Positions 10,856-21,884 of a DNA stretch of 64,000 bases are shown here, piece by piece. This stretch comes from Entomortierella parvispora. Taxonomy: Eukaryota > Mortierellomycota > Mortierellomycetes > Mortierellales > Mortierellaceae. The position numbers and the translations under genes are program-made. Numbering within the stretch: the first letter of the stretch is position 1; every line of letters begins with the position of its first letter. A model generated the notes under the pieces. The model worked only from the letters and a program-made list of their open reading frames with translations. It was not told the origin of the DNA and did not search any database. Where the stretch lies: assembly GCA_963573315.1 (NCBI GenBank), contig OY752141.1, forward strand, positions 1,612,001 to 1,676,000, read 5' to 3'.

Positions 10856-13800
10856 TTACATTCCTCCCTCCAGCAAAAAGTTGGCCGCCCGTTCCACGGT
10901 ATCGTAACGTGAGAGCGCATCGTTAGCCTGTTGGCGAGAGAACCCCATGTTGATCAGCTCATCTACTCCGGGGAGATCAACTTTGGGTGGCACTGGCGCT
11001 GTAGAGGTTGTTTCTACCCCGCCGGTGGTGGTGGTGGTAGCAGCAGGGGTAGCAGTCGTTATTGGTGTTGCGGGGACAGGTCTAGGTGAAGCTTGAGGAG
11101 GCACGACCGCCGACGAAGATGAGAATTGGGCCTCAAAGTCTCCGAATCCATGATCATCCCCGAATGCGTTCGAGTTACCAGCTGTCGTCGTTGTTGTACC
11201 TGCGGTGTTCTGTGCTCCAGATCCAAATCCACCAAAGGCTTCATCCAAATCCACTGCGGCAGAGGTTGAAGAAGGTGCTGCCACATGGTTACCAGCAGGA
11301 GGATTAAACTCCATATCGCCAAACGAATCCTGGCGGAAAGGAGTCGAAAAATCGGCCCCAAAGGCAGGTGGGGGTGGTGGAGGCGCTGAGGATGAAGAAG
11401 ATGTAGACGCTCCTACGGCAGCTGTGGATCCAAAGGGCGAAGGGCCTCCAAAAGCGTCATCGAACGACGAAGTGTTGAAATCAAATCCATCGTCAAATCC
11501 AGCCATCGATCGGCTCGTCGCGGTGACCTTTGGGGCAGTTGACAACTCTACACCCTTGAATGCAGAGTCGAAATCATCCTCTCCGGCAGAGCCTCCAAAG
11601 GAAGACTCAAACTCTCCAAAATCAGCGGCCGTCAACTTCTTGGATACTGGTGCAATGGCTGCAGGTGCAGGCAGAGGGGTGGCCTGAGCAGAAGCGGCAG
11701 CAGAGCCAAAAATGTCCTCGTCCACAGACGAGGCAGCAACAGGGGGATTGACAATAGGCGCAACAGAGGCAGAAACGGTTGTCTCCGCAGTGGGTTCAGG
11801 CGAAGCGATGGAGCTCTTTGCCTGCACGAATGCGTCCTCGTTATCCGACTCATCATCCGACTCATCGGTGGTGTCTTCGTCCACAGGTGCAACCTCCACA
11901 ATAGGAGGGAACTCTGAATCCTCATCCTTGCGAGAATGGAAAGGCGAGTTGCCAGGGGCACTAAAGTCGTCGTCGAACCCGAATGCACTCACACGCTTAG
12001 CCTTGCGTCCGTCGGCGCCATCTTCTCCAGTTGCATTCTCAATATCGGGGAACTCTTGGGCGAAAGCCTCTGCCGACCTCACCCCATCTCCAGTAGAACT
12101 GCCGGCCTGGATGTTGCTGGAAGACGAGACAGGTTTGGCTGCAAAACCAGTAAAGGCAGAGTCAAAGTCCATCTTGGTCACTGGGGGAGTGTCCATGGAG
12201 GGGAAAGCCATTGCAGCGAAGGGGTCCTGGGAAATTGGAGGCGACATGGGCAATGCTTGATTAGCAGCCAACGCCAGAGTTGCGGCGCCAAGAGGCAATG
12301 GTGGGGTTTCAGGCTCGGGCGACTTTGTAACCTCTATCTGTCCAGAAAGGGTGGAGTGAGCAGCATGGGTCGAAGGGGACCAGAGCTCATTCTGGGCAGC
12401 CATGTCGGGAGCAGACAAGAAGGTGTTGCTGCCCTGGCTGGCCTCACCGCTCACACTATGAACAGAGGGAGCATTGGCACTCATACCAGTTCCCTGTCGA
12501 GGGATGGGCTCAAAGGGCGATGATCCAGTTCCCTGTCTAGAGATGGGCTCAAATGGTGACGAACCAGTGGTTTGTCTAGGAACGACATCAAAGGGCGAAG
12601 ATCCTGTGGATTGCCGGCTAACAATAGGCTGAGGGATCCTCTGAGAGTTGACACTGTGGAAGCTGCCAGTGGGGCTGCGAAGAGCTGGGGGAATTCCAAA
12701 CGCCTCTTCGGCCTCTGCCTCGGGCGAGCGAGCAAAGGTGGACATGGCCGACACGGCCGATACAGAAGTGCCCCGACTAGCAGGAGGGGGAGGGGGTTCC
12801 TTTCTGGATCCGCGAGGAGCAGGTGGTGGAGGTGCTCCAGAGGAAGAGGCGGGTGCAGGTGAGGAAGGCGCGGGGGAAGAGTTCGAGATATTTTGAATAT
12901 CGCGAGCAGCCTGAGCAGCCTTCTCGGACTCGTTCTCAATTTCTTTGATGAGTCTTTGCTTGTCGGCGTCGCTGGTGGCCAATTGACGTCGAGCAATCTC
13001 GAGCAGGCCCTTTTGTCGTCCAGTGTCCTTCTTCTTGGCCTCTAATTCCTCCCTCAACTTGATCGTCTCCTCATTATTCTGGCGCAGACGAGTCTTGATC
13101 ATGTTGTTTTCATCCTGATCCTTATTCAACGACAGCAGATATTCATCTCTGCTTGCACGGGCTACGGCCAGTTCTCGCTCTGATACTACAAGTTCCTCTC
13201 GCAGTTTGACCAATTGAGGTTGGATGGTCGAAAGTGCATTCTCAAGATCCGTGATTGACTTTCGCTCGTTCTCGTGCAACGTCTTGATCTGATTCAATCG
13301 GATGCTGATATCCTGCTTCTGAGCCGAGAGCATGGAAAGATTGGTCTCCAAGACAGCTCTCTTGGCCTGCAAATCTCCAGTGACCTTTCCCAAGTTGTTG
13401 ATCTGGTTCTGCATTGAGGCCAGCTCGCCAGTTTCAGATGTAATCTTGCTTGTCAAGTCTTCTGCGCCCATCAGGTCCTTTTGCTCATGAGATACTCCGG
13501 CACTGCTGAGTGATGTAGCCAAAGAAGGTCCATCGCCCAGCAAGTCAAAGGATTGACGTCTGAATTGCTGTGATCCAGCAATAGAAGGCATCGTGGAGCC
13601 TGTTATGGAAAAATAAAATCGGACTCTGTGTTAGAAGGACAACGCACGGACAATATAAAATTTCAATGAGAAACGCAAGGCTGCTCACTTCGAATGGGAT
13701 CCGAGGGGAAAGATAGAGTAGAAGAAACGCGGTTTCGAAGCGAAGGAGGGACCAAGGAGGCAGGCAGGGTTTTGGGAATAGCTGCTCCAGTGGCGTTCTT

Positions 13801-15819
13801 CCTATTGATCAAAAACATTGCAACGGCAAACTCGTCCCTGGACAGACTTCCAGTGCCAGTAATGTCAGAGAGGTCCCAGATCTGTGCCAGTACTGATGCT
13901 GGCAAACGCGAGTTCATGAAAAATTGACCAGCCTCTTCGCCTATATTGCCACAGTGAGAAAGAAAGAACAGTATTTTAGTTGCAGTGACCTCTTTCTGAA
14001 TAGACCATGTAGGTCGAATATTCATGGTCTTACCTCCAATAAGACCATCGTGGTCCGAATCCAGCTTGTCAAAGAATCTGTCAAACTTGGCTTTCTCGTC
14101 TACAGAGATATCCCATGGCACTTCAGTCGGTAACGACGAGGCTCCGAAGATGTTGGCTCCTCCAGTGTTCTGTTTGGCCAAGGGACTTGATGTCATGCTG
14201 ACAGAGCCTGTCATCTGGCGCGCCACCATTGGGTTGTGGAGACCCAAGTTGTTGCCAGTGCTCTGGCGGGGAATGGGCTGGGAGCTCATGACTGGGGACG
14301 CCATCAGCACTGATGCAGGTCCGGGGCCGGCACATGCTTTCAAAATAGAGGGTGGTAGGGTTGAAGGCAGAGATTTGATTGATCCATCCATAGTGTGTTG
14401 GATGTAATACATGGCGATGGTAAAGTCGGTAATGTCCAACGACCCTCTCTGCTTGGTGTCTGCCAATGACCTGCATGCGAGGAAGGAGCGCGTTGAGAGG
14501 AGTTTAGAATACGATAATTACCAATTATCGGGCATTTGGGCTCTGCATCGTTGGAGTGACTTACCAAATCTGGCTCAACTTGTCAACTGGAAGCTTGGAC
14601 TTCAAGAAGACTTCACGAGCTTTATCACCGTCGAGGAGGCCATTGTTGGGTCCGCATGCCATGAACATGCCGCCGTATTTAGTCCGATCTTCATTGGTAA
14701 CAGTTGGCTCTGAGCCGGTCAAGTGTGATGTTACGAGGGTAGCAGAGCTGACCACTGGAGATTCCGATTGTGTAGAACCAGTCAGACCTTCAAAGCGAGG
14801 AAGAGGAGCATCTAGAAAGAAAGGGAGTAATCAAAAAGTGTAAGCTTAGGTGCCGTGAATTCTGACTGTGAAATCCATGCCGACGTTGACTATTCTCTTT
14901 CTCTGGGCCTCACCTTGGTTGATTAACGAAAGCGAAGGGGTCTTTCCGTTTTGGACGTGGGCAATCAGTTTAACGGCAATGGAGAATCCTTGCTGTCCCA
15001 GCACGCCCTTGTCCTCACTGTCAGCAAGAACCCAGATCTAGAAGCGAAACAAGAGGACGATGGGTTGATCAGTTTTGCAGTGATGATCCAGGAACAGATA
15101 TCTCGGAGGTGTGTATAAATAAAGTGCAAGTTGTGGGATAGCGAGAGCACAAAGGCGACACCAAAAAGAGAGCAACATAGGCGATGTTGTTTCTGGCTCT
15201 TGAGCTCTGAAGGATGGCAGACGCTGATGGATTTTGATTGCGTTCTTGTGCGATAAACCAACAGCCGTGGGCACTTTCTGTGGCCGTTGTGGTCGTTGTG
15301 GTCGTGTCTGTTTACATTGTTTCCGTTCTGCTGCGGTCTCCTGGCTACACAGCCCAGTGCTGCTCTCTCTGTGTGGATGGTGCAGAGGGATGAGTGGATC
15401 CTGGTGAACAGGCCCAGCTGAGACTGCAGCGCTGGTACGATTCCTGGTTCTTGACGTCGTTACTGCCTATATAGTTTGGTTCTCATTATTACCTGGCCCA
15501 GGACTTGAGGAGACAGTCCACTCTTGGCGAGGAACGGTACTGCGTCCGCGCCAGTGATAAAGCCGCTACCGTCCTTGTCAGCCGCAGCCCACAATTGTCC
15601 ATATACTTGCTTCTCACGAGAAGACAATATGATGTCTACATGTACGAGTTTGGAGAGAGGGCCATTTTGTCAGCATATTAAGGAAAAAGCGTCCCCTGCC
15701 CCTGTCATTATCAGAAAAGAGGGCAGCAAAAGGTGCGTCTGCTCAGGGCAAGGTGTTTTACCTCGACGACGGACAGTTCCGGTGCCGTCGCGGGAGATGG
15801 GACTTCCGAATGAAGCCAT
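10856..15819 (-). CDS. EDE1: EDE1/Eps15-like endocytic scaffold (three EH domains, coiled coil, UBA)
   Basis: Seven exons on the minus strand: 15819-15762, 15635-15493, 15037-14914, 14811-14565, 14470-14034, 13940-13689, 13599-10856, giving 1334 residues with every phase closing. Three EH domains lie at about residues 20-108, 150-245 and 305-400. EF-hand-like loops (DKDGSGFITG, DSDHDGLIGG) and the IWxLxD signature (IWVLADSED, IWSLADTKQ, IWDLSDITG) are visible. A coiled coil spans about 460-660. A long Ser/Pro/Ala-rich disordered region with repeated acidic-aromatic motifs (FDSAF, FGDFE) follows, then a UBA domain at the last 42 residues (LINMGFSRQQANDAL). In yeast Ede1 is an early-arriving scaffold of clathrin endocytosis that binds NPF cargo adaptors and ubiquitin. 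Intron 5 (93 nt) is in frame and stop-free. Promoter is shared with the plus-strand gene starting at 16552. Confidence 0.93.
12485..12615 (-). repeat. In-gene tandem repeat (SRQxTGSSPFxxxP units)
   Basis: The EDE1-like gene encodes at least four tandem copies of a motif SRQ/PRQ-TGSSPFE in its linker, visible as repeated blocks of about 42-45 bases. The repeat length may vary between strains. Confidence 0.6.
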
Positions 15820-16551
15820 TTGTGTAGATGTCTCTTTGAATGAGTTTTGACAAGGAAGACTGTGTGACGTGTGGAATTAGAGGAAGAAGAGGAGATGAAA
15901 GAAAGAGGATGAAAGGAAAGGAAAGGAAAGGTCAGGAGAAAAAGGGATGAAGACGAGGTGATGAAAGGGAGGAGACGGAGGGGGGAAGGGGGGCGGGCGG
16001 GCAGAAGGGAGGGAAATGAAGGGAGGGAGGCGGAGAGGATGTGTGGAAGAAGAAGAGGAGGAGGGAGAGGAGCAAGACGAAGCGGTGACGAAGAGTGCGT
16101 GAGGGCGAGTGTGAGGTGTGTGAAAAGAGAGAAAGTGAGAGAAAGACAGAGGGCGGAGGGCTGTTTCGTTTTGCCGGGGAGGAAAGGGGTTTCGCTTCTT
16201 TCGCTGGTTCGTTCGTTCGTTTCGTTCGTTCCTTCGTTCTGTTCGCTCGCTCGCGGGCGAGCAAAGGGCGGAAAAGGGCGCGCGCGCTGGGTGCATGTGT
16301 CCTCGCAGAGCATGCATCCATCTCTGGTTCCTCGAGGTCCCTCTTTGCCTGCCTCGCATCACTGCGACGGACTGATGGACGTTACAGTCAAGCCCATCAG
16401 AACACCGTTAAAAGTCACGTGCGGAATTGCGCTCGCCACCATTTGGCCACCACGCCTCCCTCACCTTCTCTTCGCTTTCGCTTGCTTCTGTATCTTTTCC
16501 AATCGCCCACACTCATACGCATTCATTCATTTATTCATTCATTCATTCATC
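15820..16551. promoter_or_regulatory. Shared divergent promoter region
   Basis: The 732 bases between the minus-strand EDE1-like gene and the plus-strand methyltransferase gene. The plus strand is strongly purine-rich at 15880-16150. A TTCG/TTCGT microsatellite lies at about 16200-16245, and an ATTC tetranucleotide repeat at about 16519-16550 runs up to the start codon. No gene is supported; the long frames here are repeat artefacts. Confidence 0.5.
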
Positions 16552-17727
16552 ATGTCCGCCTCACAGGACTCATCCTTTAACACAGAGTCATTACTGCAGC
16601 TGCACCACGAAGAGGACCACCTTGATCAGGAGGACGCCGACGCTGCCACCACGCGCTCTTTCGAACGATCATCTCTTTCCTCCACTGCTCATGCTCATCT
16701 AGACGGGATCAGAAGCGAGTCCGATGGTGCCTCCTCAACCACACCCAGGATACCAGAGTCCATCACCGACATTCGACTCTTTGATGGTCAAAATTCACCT
16801 CAGAATATTGCCGTCTACGGGTTTGGACTCGGGGGTCTCTTTGGTGCAAGTATAGTGCTTGCCACGATTGTCAAGACTTCGATCCCCCAGTTCTGGCTGT
16901 TCTTGGCCGCCCTTGGTGTCTTTCATGCACTCGAATATATTGCGATTGCGCTTTTCAACCCTACAAAGCTGAAGCTGGACTGTAAGTCTCAATGATAAAA
17001 GGGGACGGGTCGAGAGAGTTTATTGTTTCATAGTAGACCCTTGTGCGCTGCATGTGGCTATGGCTGTGGAGAGAGAGGAATACATTTGTCTGTTTCGTGG
17101 CAACATGTCATTTGGCTCTCGCTTGCATGAAATTAACGCGTTTATTTTTGCCTACTAGCTTTCCTGCTGAATCATAGCCCGGAATACACCATGGCGACAG
17201 CGAGCGGCATTACAGAGTTCTTAATCGAGCTCTACTTTTTTCCTCAACTCAAATCCTGGGGCTGGATCAACAAGATTGGTCTGGTCATGGTCATTGTCGG
17301 CCAGGTGGCCAGGACCCTGGCGATGTTTTCGGCAAAGTCAAACTTTTCGCATCATGTCGAGTACTACAAGGAGGAGCATCACGTCCTGGTCACAGAAGGG
17401 ATCTATAGGTATGTCCGGCACGGAGTTCATTGAAGCTGTTTTCTTCCTCAATCTTGCTCTCTCTAACAGATAAAACCTGTTCTTTCACACTGGCGACGCG
17501 ACAATAGTGTGCTTAGACACCCCTCGTACTTTGGATTCTATTACTGGGCACTGGGATCGCAGTTGATGATGATGAACCCGGTGTGCCTGTTTGGATTTGC
17601 TGGAGCGCTGCACCACTTTTTCTCGGAGCGGATCGACTATGAGGAAAGGCTGCTGGTGCGGTTCTTTGGCCAAAACTACCGCGACTATCAGGCGCGGACA
17701 AGGACAGGGCTACCCCTGATCAAATGA
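16552..17727 (+). CDS. STE14: Protein-S-isoprenylcysteine O-methyltransferase (Ste14/ICMT)
   Basis: Exons 16552-16981, 17159-17408 and 17508-17727 give 299 residues. It methylates the C-terminal prenylcysteine of CaaX proteins (Ras/Rho, a-type pheromones) using S-adenosylmethionine at the ER membrane. The polar N-terminus of about 75 residues precedes several hydrophobic segments (LFGASIVLATIV, FWLFLAALGVFHALEY). The family catalytic block is clear: GIYSVLRHPSYFGFYYWALG, formed across the last intron, and the C-terminal helix hairpin with ERIDYEERLLVRFFG and YRDYQARTRTGLP. Length is close to that of known ICMTs (about 240-290). The start is the first ATG in frame after the ATTC repeat; the frame is open further upstream through low-complexity sequence. 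Confidence 0.94.
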
Positions 17728-18074
17728 GATAGATGAGATAGTTTCATAGACCGCCTTCTTCAGCATATAAATCTTCACCATTCTCGTGCACACGAAAGGA
17801 AAAAAAAAAGGAAGCTCTGATGTATTTAAGGGTGTGATTGCAACATCCATTCCTTGCCTCGGGCGTCGAGGGGCAAGAGAATCACCACCACTGCCACTGT
17901 CACCATCGTGTCCCTCCCTCATCCCGCTGGACAGCCCGCATGCGCCCTTTCTCCCGCCCTTGCAGGTCCCTCTAGTCCACATCTGTTATTTTTATATTCT
18001 CCTCCATTTTCTTCCCTGCTGGCTCTTCTTTTCTTTTCTGAATCCCATCCTCCACTTCCTCATCCAACCCCATC
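17728..18074. other. Intergenic spacer / promoter of the TM9 gene
   Basis: No gene seen. The last 100 bases before the next start are pyrimidine-rich, typical of promoters in this window. Confidence 0.5.
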
Positions 18075-20571
18075 ATGGTGCTTCGTCTCACCGCGCGCGC
18101 CTTGGCCATCTCGGCCCTTGTCTCCCCCCTCATCTTCTCCGCTGTCCAGGGCTTTTACCTCCCTGGCGTCGCCCCCACAGAGTTCCAAAAAGGCGATGAT
18201 GTCAAACTGATGGTCAACGCTCTCACTCCCGGATACAGCCAAGGAACCGTCAAGTCCGTTGTCTCCTATGACTACTACGACAAGGACTTCAACTTTTGCG
18301 AACCCCCAGAGGGTGAAAAGTCCCAGGCTGAATCTCTGGGAAGCATCCTCTTTGGCGACAGAATCTGGACTTCGCCCTTCAGGGTAAGGATGGATCGAAT
18401 CTCTCCCATCTCAACAAGATGGGGGGTTCTTCTCTTAATCAATCTCAGTTTTTGTTGTCCATTCGTTTGATGTAGTATGTTCGTTAACTTTTTTTTTTTA
18501 GCTCAACATGGAGGAGCCAGTAGACTGCAGAAAGCTGTGCGACAAGACTGTCCAAAAGGACCAGGCCGTGTTTATTAATGCTAGGATCAAGGAAAACTAC
18601 ATGGTCAACTGGCTTGTTGACGGCTTGCCCGTGGGCAATGTGATCCCCAGGGAAAATGGCCCCGATGAATACACAATTGGCTTCCCCTTGGGTCAGGATC
18701 AGGGTGCTGGCGCGCCAGTCTTGAACAACCATTACAACATCAAGGTTGATTACCATCACAACGAGGACAAGCAGTCCTACAGAGTCGTTGGCATCGAAGT
18801 CGTAGCTGAAAGGTATTTTTTTTCTTGCCTTGGCGGAACAACAGTCGCTTTCTTCCATTGGAGGGCAAACGGCGTGGAACGCCCGTTTTTTACTTTGGTC
18901 GTACAGAAAAAAAAAAGTCAGGGTTGGAAAAAGCTCTGCCAACTTCTGGAGAGCTCAGTCGCCTCATGTTCAACGACAACAGAACTAAGTGTTGCGGGCG
19001 TGGACTCTTGGGGCTATTTCTAGACGATCTACAACACAGGGGTCCCGGCGTTCAGATTTTGGTCTTATGTCAGATCATTGATATGCATATTTTACTTTAT
19101 TTCTGAATACTAGTATCTCACACCCCAAGGTGGGTCAAGTTGGATGTGGCATTGTGGAAGATGACCAGTCGACGGCCGTGTTCTTGAGCGAGAAGGGCGC
19201 TACTGATGTCGAGTATACCTACTCTGTCACCTGGACTGTAAGTCATCTTTATTTTCAAAAGGAAAGTAGTGTTCCCTTAGCGTTCGAGTACTAATATGGA
19301 GTTGGTTTACTATAGCCTGTGGCGACAAAGTGGGCAACCCGCTGGGACAAATACCTACTTGTTGGTGAACCCAGAATTCACTGGTTCTCGTTAGTGAACT
19401 CGATCATCATTGTACTCTTCTTGACTGGCATGGTGGCCATGATCCTCCTCAGAGCTCTTCACAAGGATATTTCCCGCTACAACCAATTGGATGCTCAGGA
19501 AGACATTCAGGAGGATTTCGGCTGGAAGTTGGTTCACGGCGATGTTTTCAGAACACCCGCTTACCCCATGCTGTTGTCCATCATTGTTGGAAACGGTGCA
19601 CAGATGTTCCTCATGGCATCAGTTACCATTGTGTTTGCTGCCTTGGGATTCCTGTCTCCTTCGAACCGTGGATCCTTGGCTACTGTGATGATTGTCTTTT
19701 ACATGTTCTTTGGCATCGTGGCTGGATTCATCTCGGCTCGCATGTACAAGATGTTTGGCGGAGAGGCCTGGAAGTTGAACGTGTTTGGAACTGCTTTCCT
19801 GTTCCCTTCGTAAGTTGCTTTAGGAAATGATGACAGACATGCTCACGAGATTATTATTTGGATGTTGCAAGTCTGACCAATTTCTCTCACCTTTTGGGAA
19901 ATAATAGGGTCATTTTCGGAACATTTTTGGCGCTCAACTTCTTCCTAATCAGTGCCCAGTCTTCGGGAGCTGTGCCCTTTGGAACGATGCTCGGACTTGT
20001 TGCTCTTTGGTTCTTGGTGTCGACCCCTCTGTCCGTGATTGGATCGTACATGGGATTCCAGCGTCCCAAGATTGAGCACCCCGTCCGCGCTAACCAGATT
20101 CCTCGCCAGATCCCCGACCAAGCCTTTTACCTTCGTCCTTTCCCCTCCATGCTGATCGGAGGTATCTTGCCCTTTGGAGCCATCTTCATCGAGCTTTACT
20201 TTATCTTGAGCTCAATCTGGTTCCACAAGATCTACTATGTCTTTGGCTTCCTTTTCCTGGTCTTTGGCATCCTGATCATGACATGCGCTGAGGTGACGAT
20301 CTTGATGTGCTACTTCCACCTGTGCTCTGAGGATTACCACTGGTGGTGGAGAGCTTTCTTTACCAGCGGTGCCTCGGCCTTGTACATTTTCTTGTACAGC
20401 ATCCCATATTATTTCTCGGCCTTCAAGTTGGGATCGGTCACGTCGATGGTGTTGTACTTTGGATGGACGGCAATCATGAGCTTGATGTTCTTTGTGCTGT
20501 CGGGTGCCATTGGCTTCTTTTCCACATTCTACTTTGTGCGCAAGATTTATGGCAGCATCAAGATTGATTAA
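18075..20571 (+). CDS. TM9 superfamily (nonaspanin/EMP70) membrane protein
   Basis: Exons 18075-18383, 18502-18812, 19114-19237, 19316-19809 and 19908-20571 give 633 residues. A signal peptide (AISALVSPLIFSAVQG) is followed by FYLPGVAPTEFQKGD, a hallmark of TM9SF2/TM9SF4-type proteins. A lumenal domain of about 230 residues ends in YSVTWT. Nine hydrophobic segments start at about residue 270 (FSLVNSIIIVLFLTGMVAMIL) and end with SGAIGFFSTFYFVRKIYGSI. Conserved family blocks include WKLVHGDVFRTPAYPMLLS, GTFLALNFFLI and SEDYHWWWRAFFTSG. Members act in the Golgi and endosomes, sorting membrane proteins; yeast Emp70/Tmn2 are the likely equivalents. The C-terminal KIYGSIKID fits the KxD/KVKxD-type Golgi retention signal of the family. 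Confidence 0.95.
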
Positions 20572-20744
20572 GAGCCAAGTTACCAGTCTTTCTCCTTGCT
20601 TCGTTTCTTTTTAGGAGGGCTGCCTTGACATTTTCTACTTTGTGGTTTCCTCCTTACTACTTTTTGATTTCAACTCTTTTTTTTCTTTATTTTTTTGTCA
20701 TTAGAAATTCCTTTCTTCTTCTTCGTCCTTGTCAAATTTACCGT

Positions 20745-20750
20745 AATAAA
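20745..20750 (+). terminator. Candidate polyadenylation signal AATAAA
   Basis: AATAAA about 175 bases after the stop of the TM9 gene, in an AT-rich 3' region. Confidence 0.4.
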
Positions 20751-21442
20751 AAAATGGTTTACTGGTCGTAGTTTGTATCTCCAACTTTCAGCAAACAAGG
20801 AAATTAAAAGAAGTGGGCAGTGAGTTGATTGCCCATGTCGGCCCATGTCGAACTGCTCTCTGCATTTAGTTCTTGTGCCACCACCATTAAGAGCAAACAA
20901 TTGTGCTTGTTCTTTTAATCTTTTCTTTTGTTTTCTTCCATGTACATTTCGGCATGTGTTGTTGGAGTAGGATTGTAAAGAGAGGTATCCAGATTGGCAA
21001 GCAGTTGGTGGTTCAGTTAGGGGATAGACAGTGCACGGTAGAGGGAACAAGGACTGACGATGTTGGAAAAGTAGGACGGAAGGCTGTAACGGTAGAGCAG
21101 TGCGAAAGTGGGCTGAACAGAACAGAACAGAACGGAGCAGAGCGTTGGCAGAGTAAGAGCCCGCACAGGACAGGGGAAATGGTATGGTCGTCGTAGGACG
21201 ATGACAGCGATAGTTGTCGGTGGAGAGGAGGGTGAGGTAAAAAGAATGATGATGAAGAAGGCCCTGTGATGGCGGGGGCAGGGGAAGGGAGAAGTGAAGG
21301 AGGAGGAACTAAGACAGGGTGCGAGAAGACCGAGGATTGGAAGGTGATAAATTGCAGACCACACCTTAATTTAGTCTCTGGTCCATCGCCGCCCCTGCGT
21401 ATGTGAATGTGCCTGAACTGCCTGTGTCTTTTTGTGCTCTTT

Positions 21443-21518
21443 TGCACACTTGCACACCTGCACACTGCACACCTGCATACCCACCTGTGTACACTTGCAC
21501 ACTTGCACACTTGCACAC
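21443..21518 (+). repeat. TTGCACACC-type minisatellite
   Basis: About eight imperfect tandem copies of a 7-10 base unit (TTGCACAC/CTGCACAC) lie 370 bases upstream of the polarity gene. Confidence 0.7.
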
Positions 21519-21884
21519 TCCATCATCTCCCTCCATTCATCCGTTCCCTTAACTCTCCTTTCTCTTCCTTCCATCCCTCCATCCCTCCATCCCCTCCCCT
21601 CCCCTCTCCATCCCTCCATCCCTCCATCCTTCCTTCCCTCCATCCCCTCCCTCTCAACCTGTCTGCATGTACCGTGCAGACTGATTCCCCCTTTCCCCCC
21701 CTTCTCTCCTCGTCTCTCCTCTCCTCACCTTTCCACTCTCCATCACTACCCTTCTCGTCCATTCTGGCCATTTATGCCCGTGTTTTGATTCCTTTCCTCT
21801 TTCTCTTATTCCTCCATTTCGCTTTTTTTCTCTCCTTCCCTTACTTGACCTAACTTTCTCCTCTCTCCCCTCTCTCCTTGCACC

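Larger units (their letters stand above)
20572..21884. other. Long intergenic region upstream of the kelch/coiled-coil gene
   Basis: No gene is supported across 1.3 kb. It contains a TTGCACACC-type tandem repeat (about 21443-21518), CATCCCTC repeats (about 21570-21650) and a CT-rich tract up to the start at 21885. The open frames here are simple-sequence artefacts. Confidence 0.55.

Noticed and set aside
11205-12896. Plus-strand frames opposite the EDE1-like gene
   Set aside because: Shadows of a Ser/Ala-rich coding region; no splice structure or similarity.
15711-16362. Overlapping minus-strand frames of 130-200 codons
   Set aside because: Ser/Pro/Leu-rich translations of simple GA/CT and TTCG repeats, and they overlap the first exon of the EDE1-like gene.
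21371-21853. Frames on both strands over the minisatellite region
   Set aside because: Cys/His- or Gly/Glu-rich artefacts of tandem repeats with no start context.
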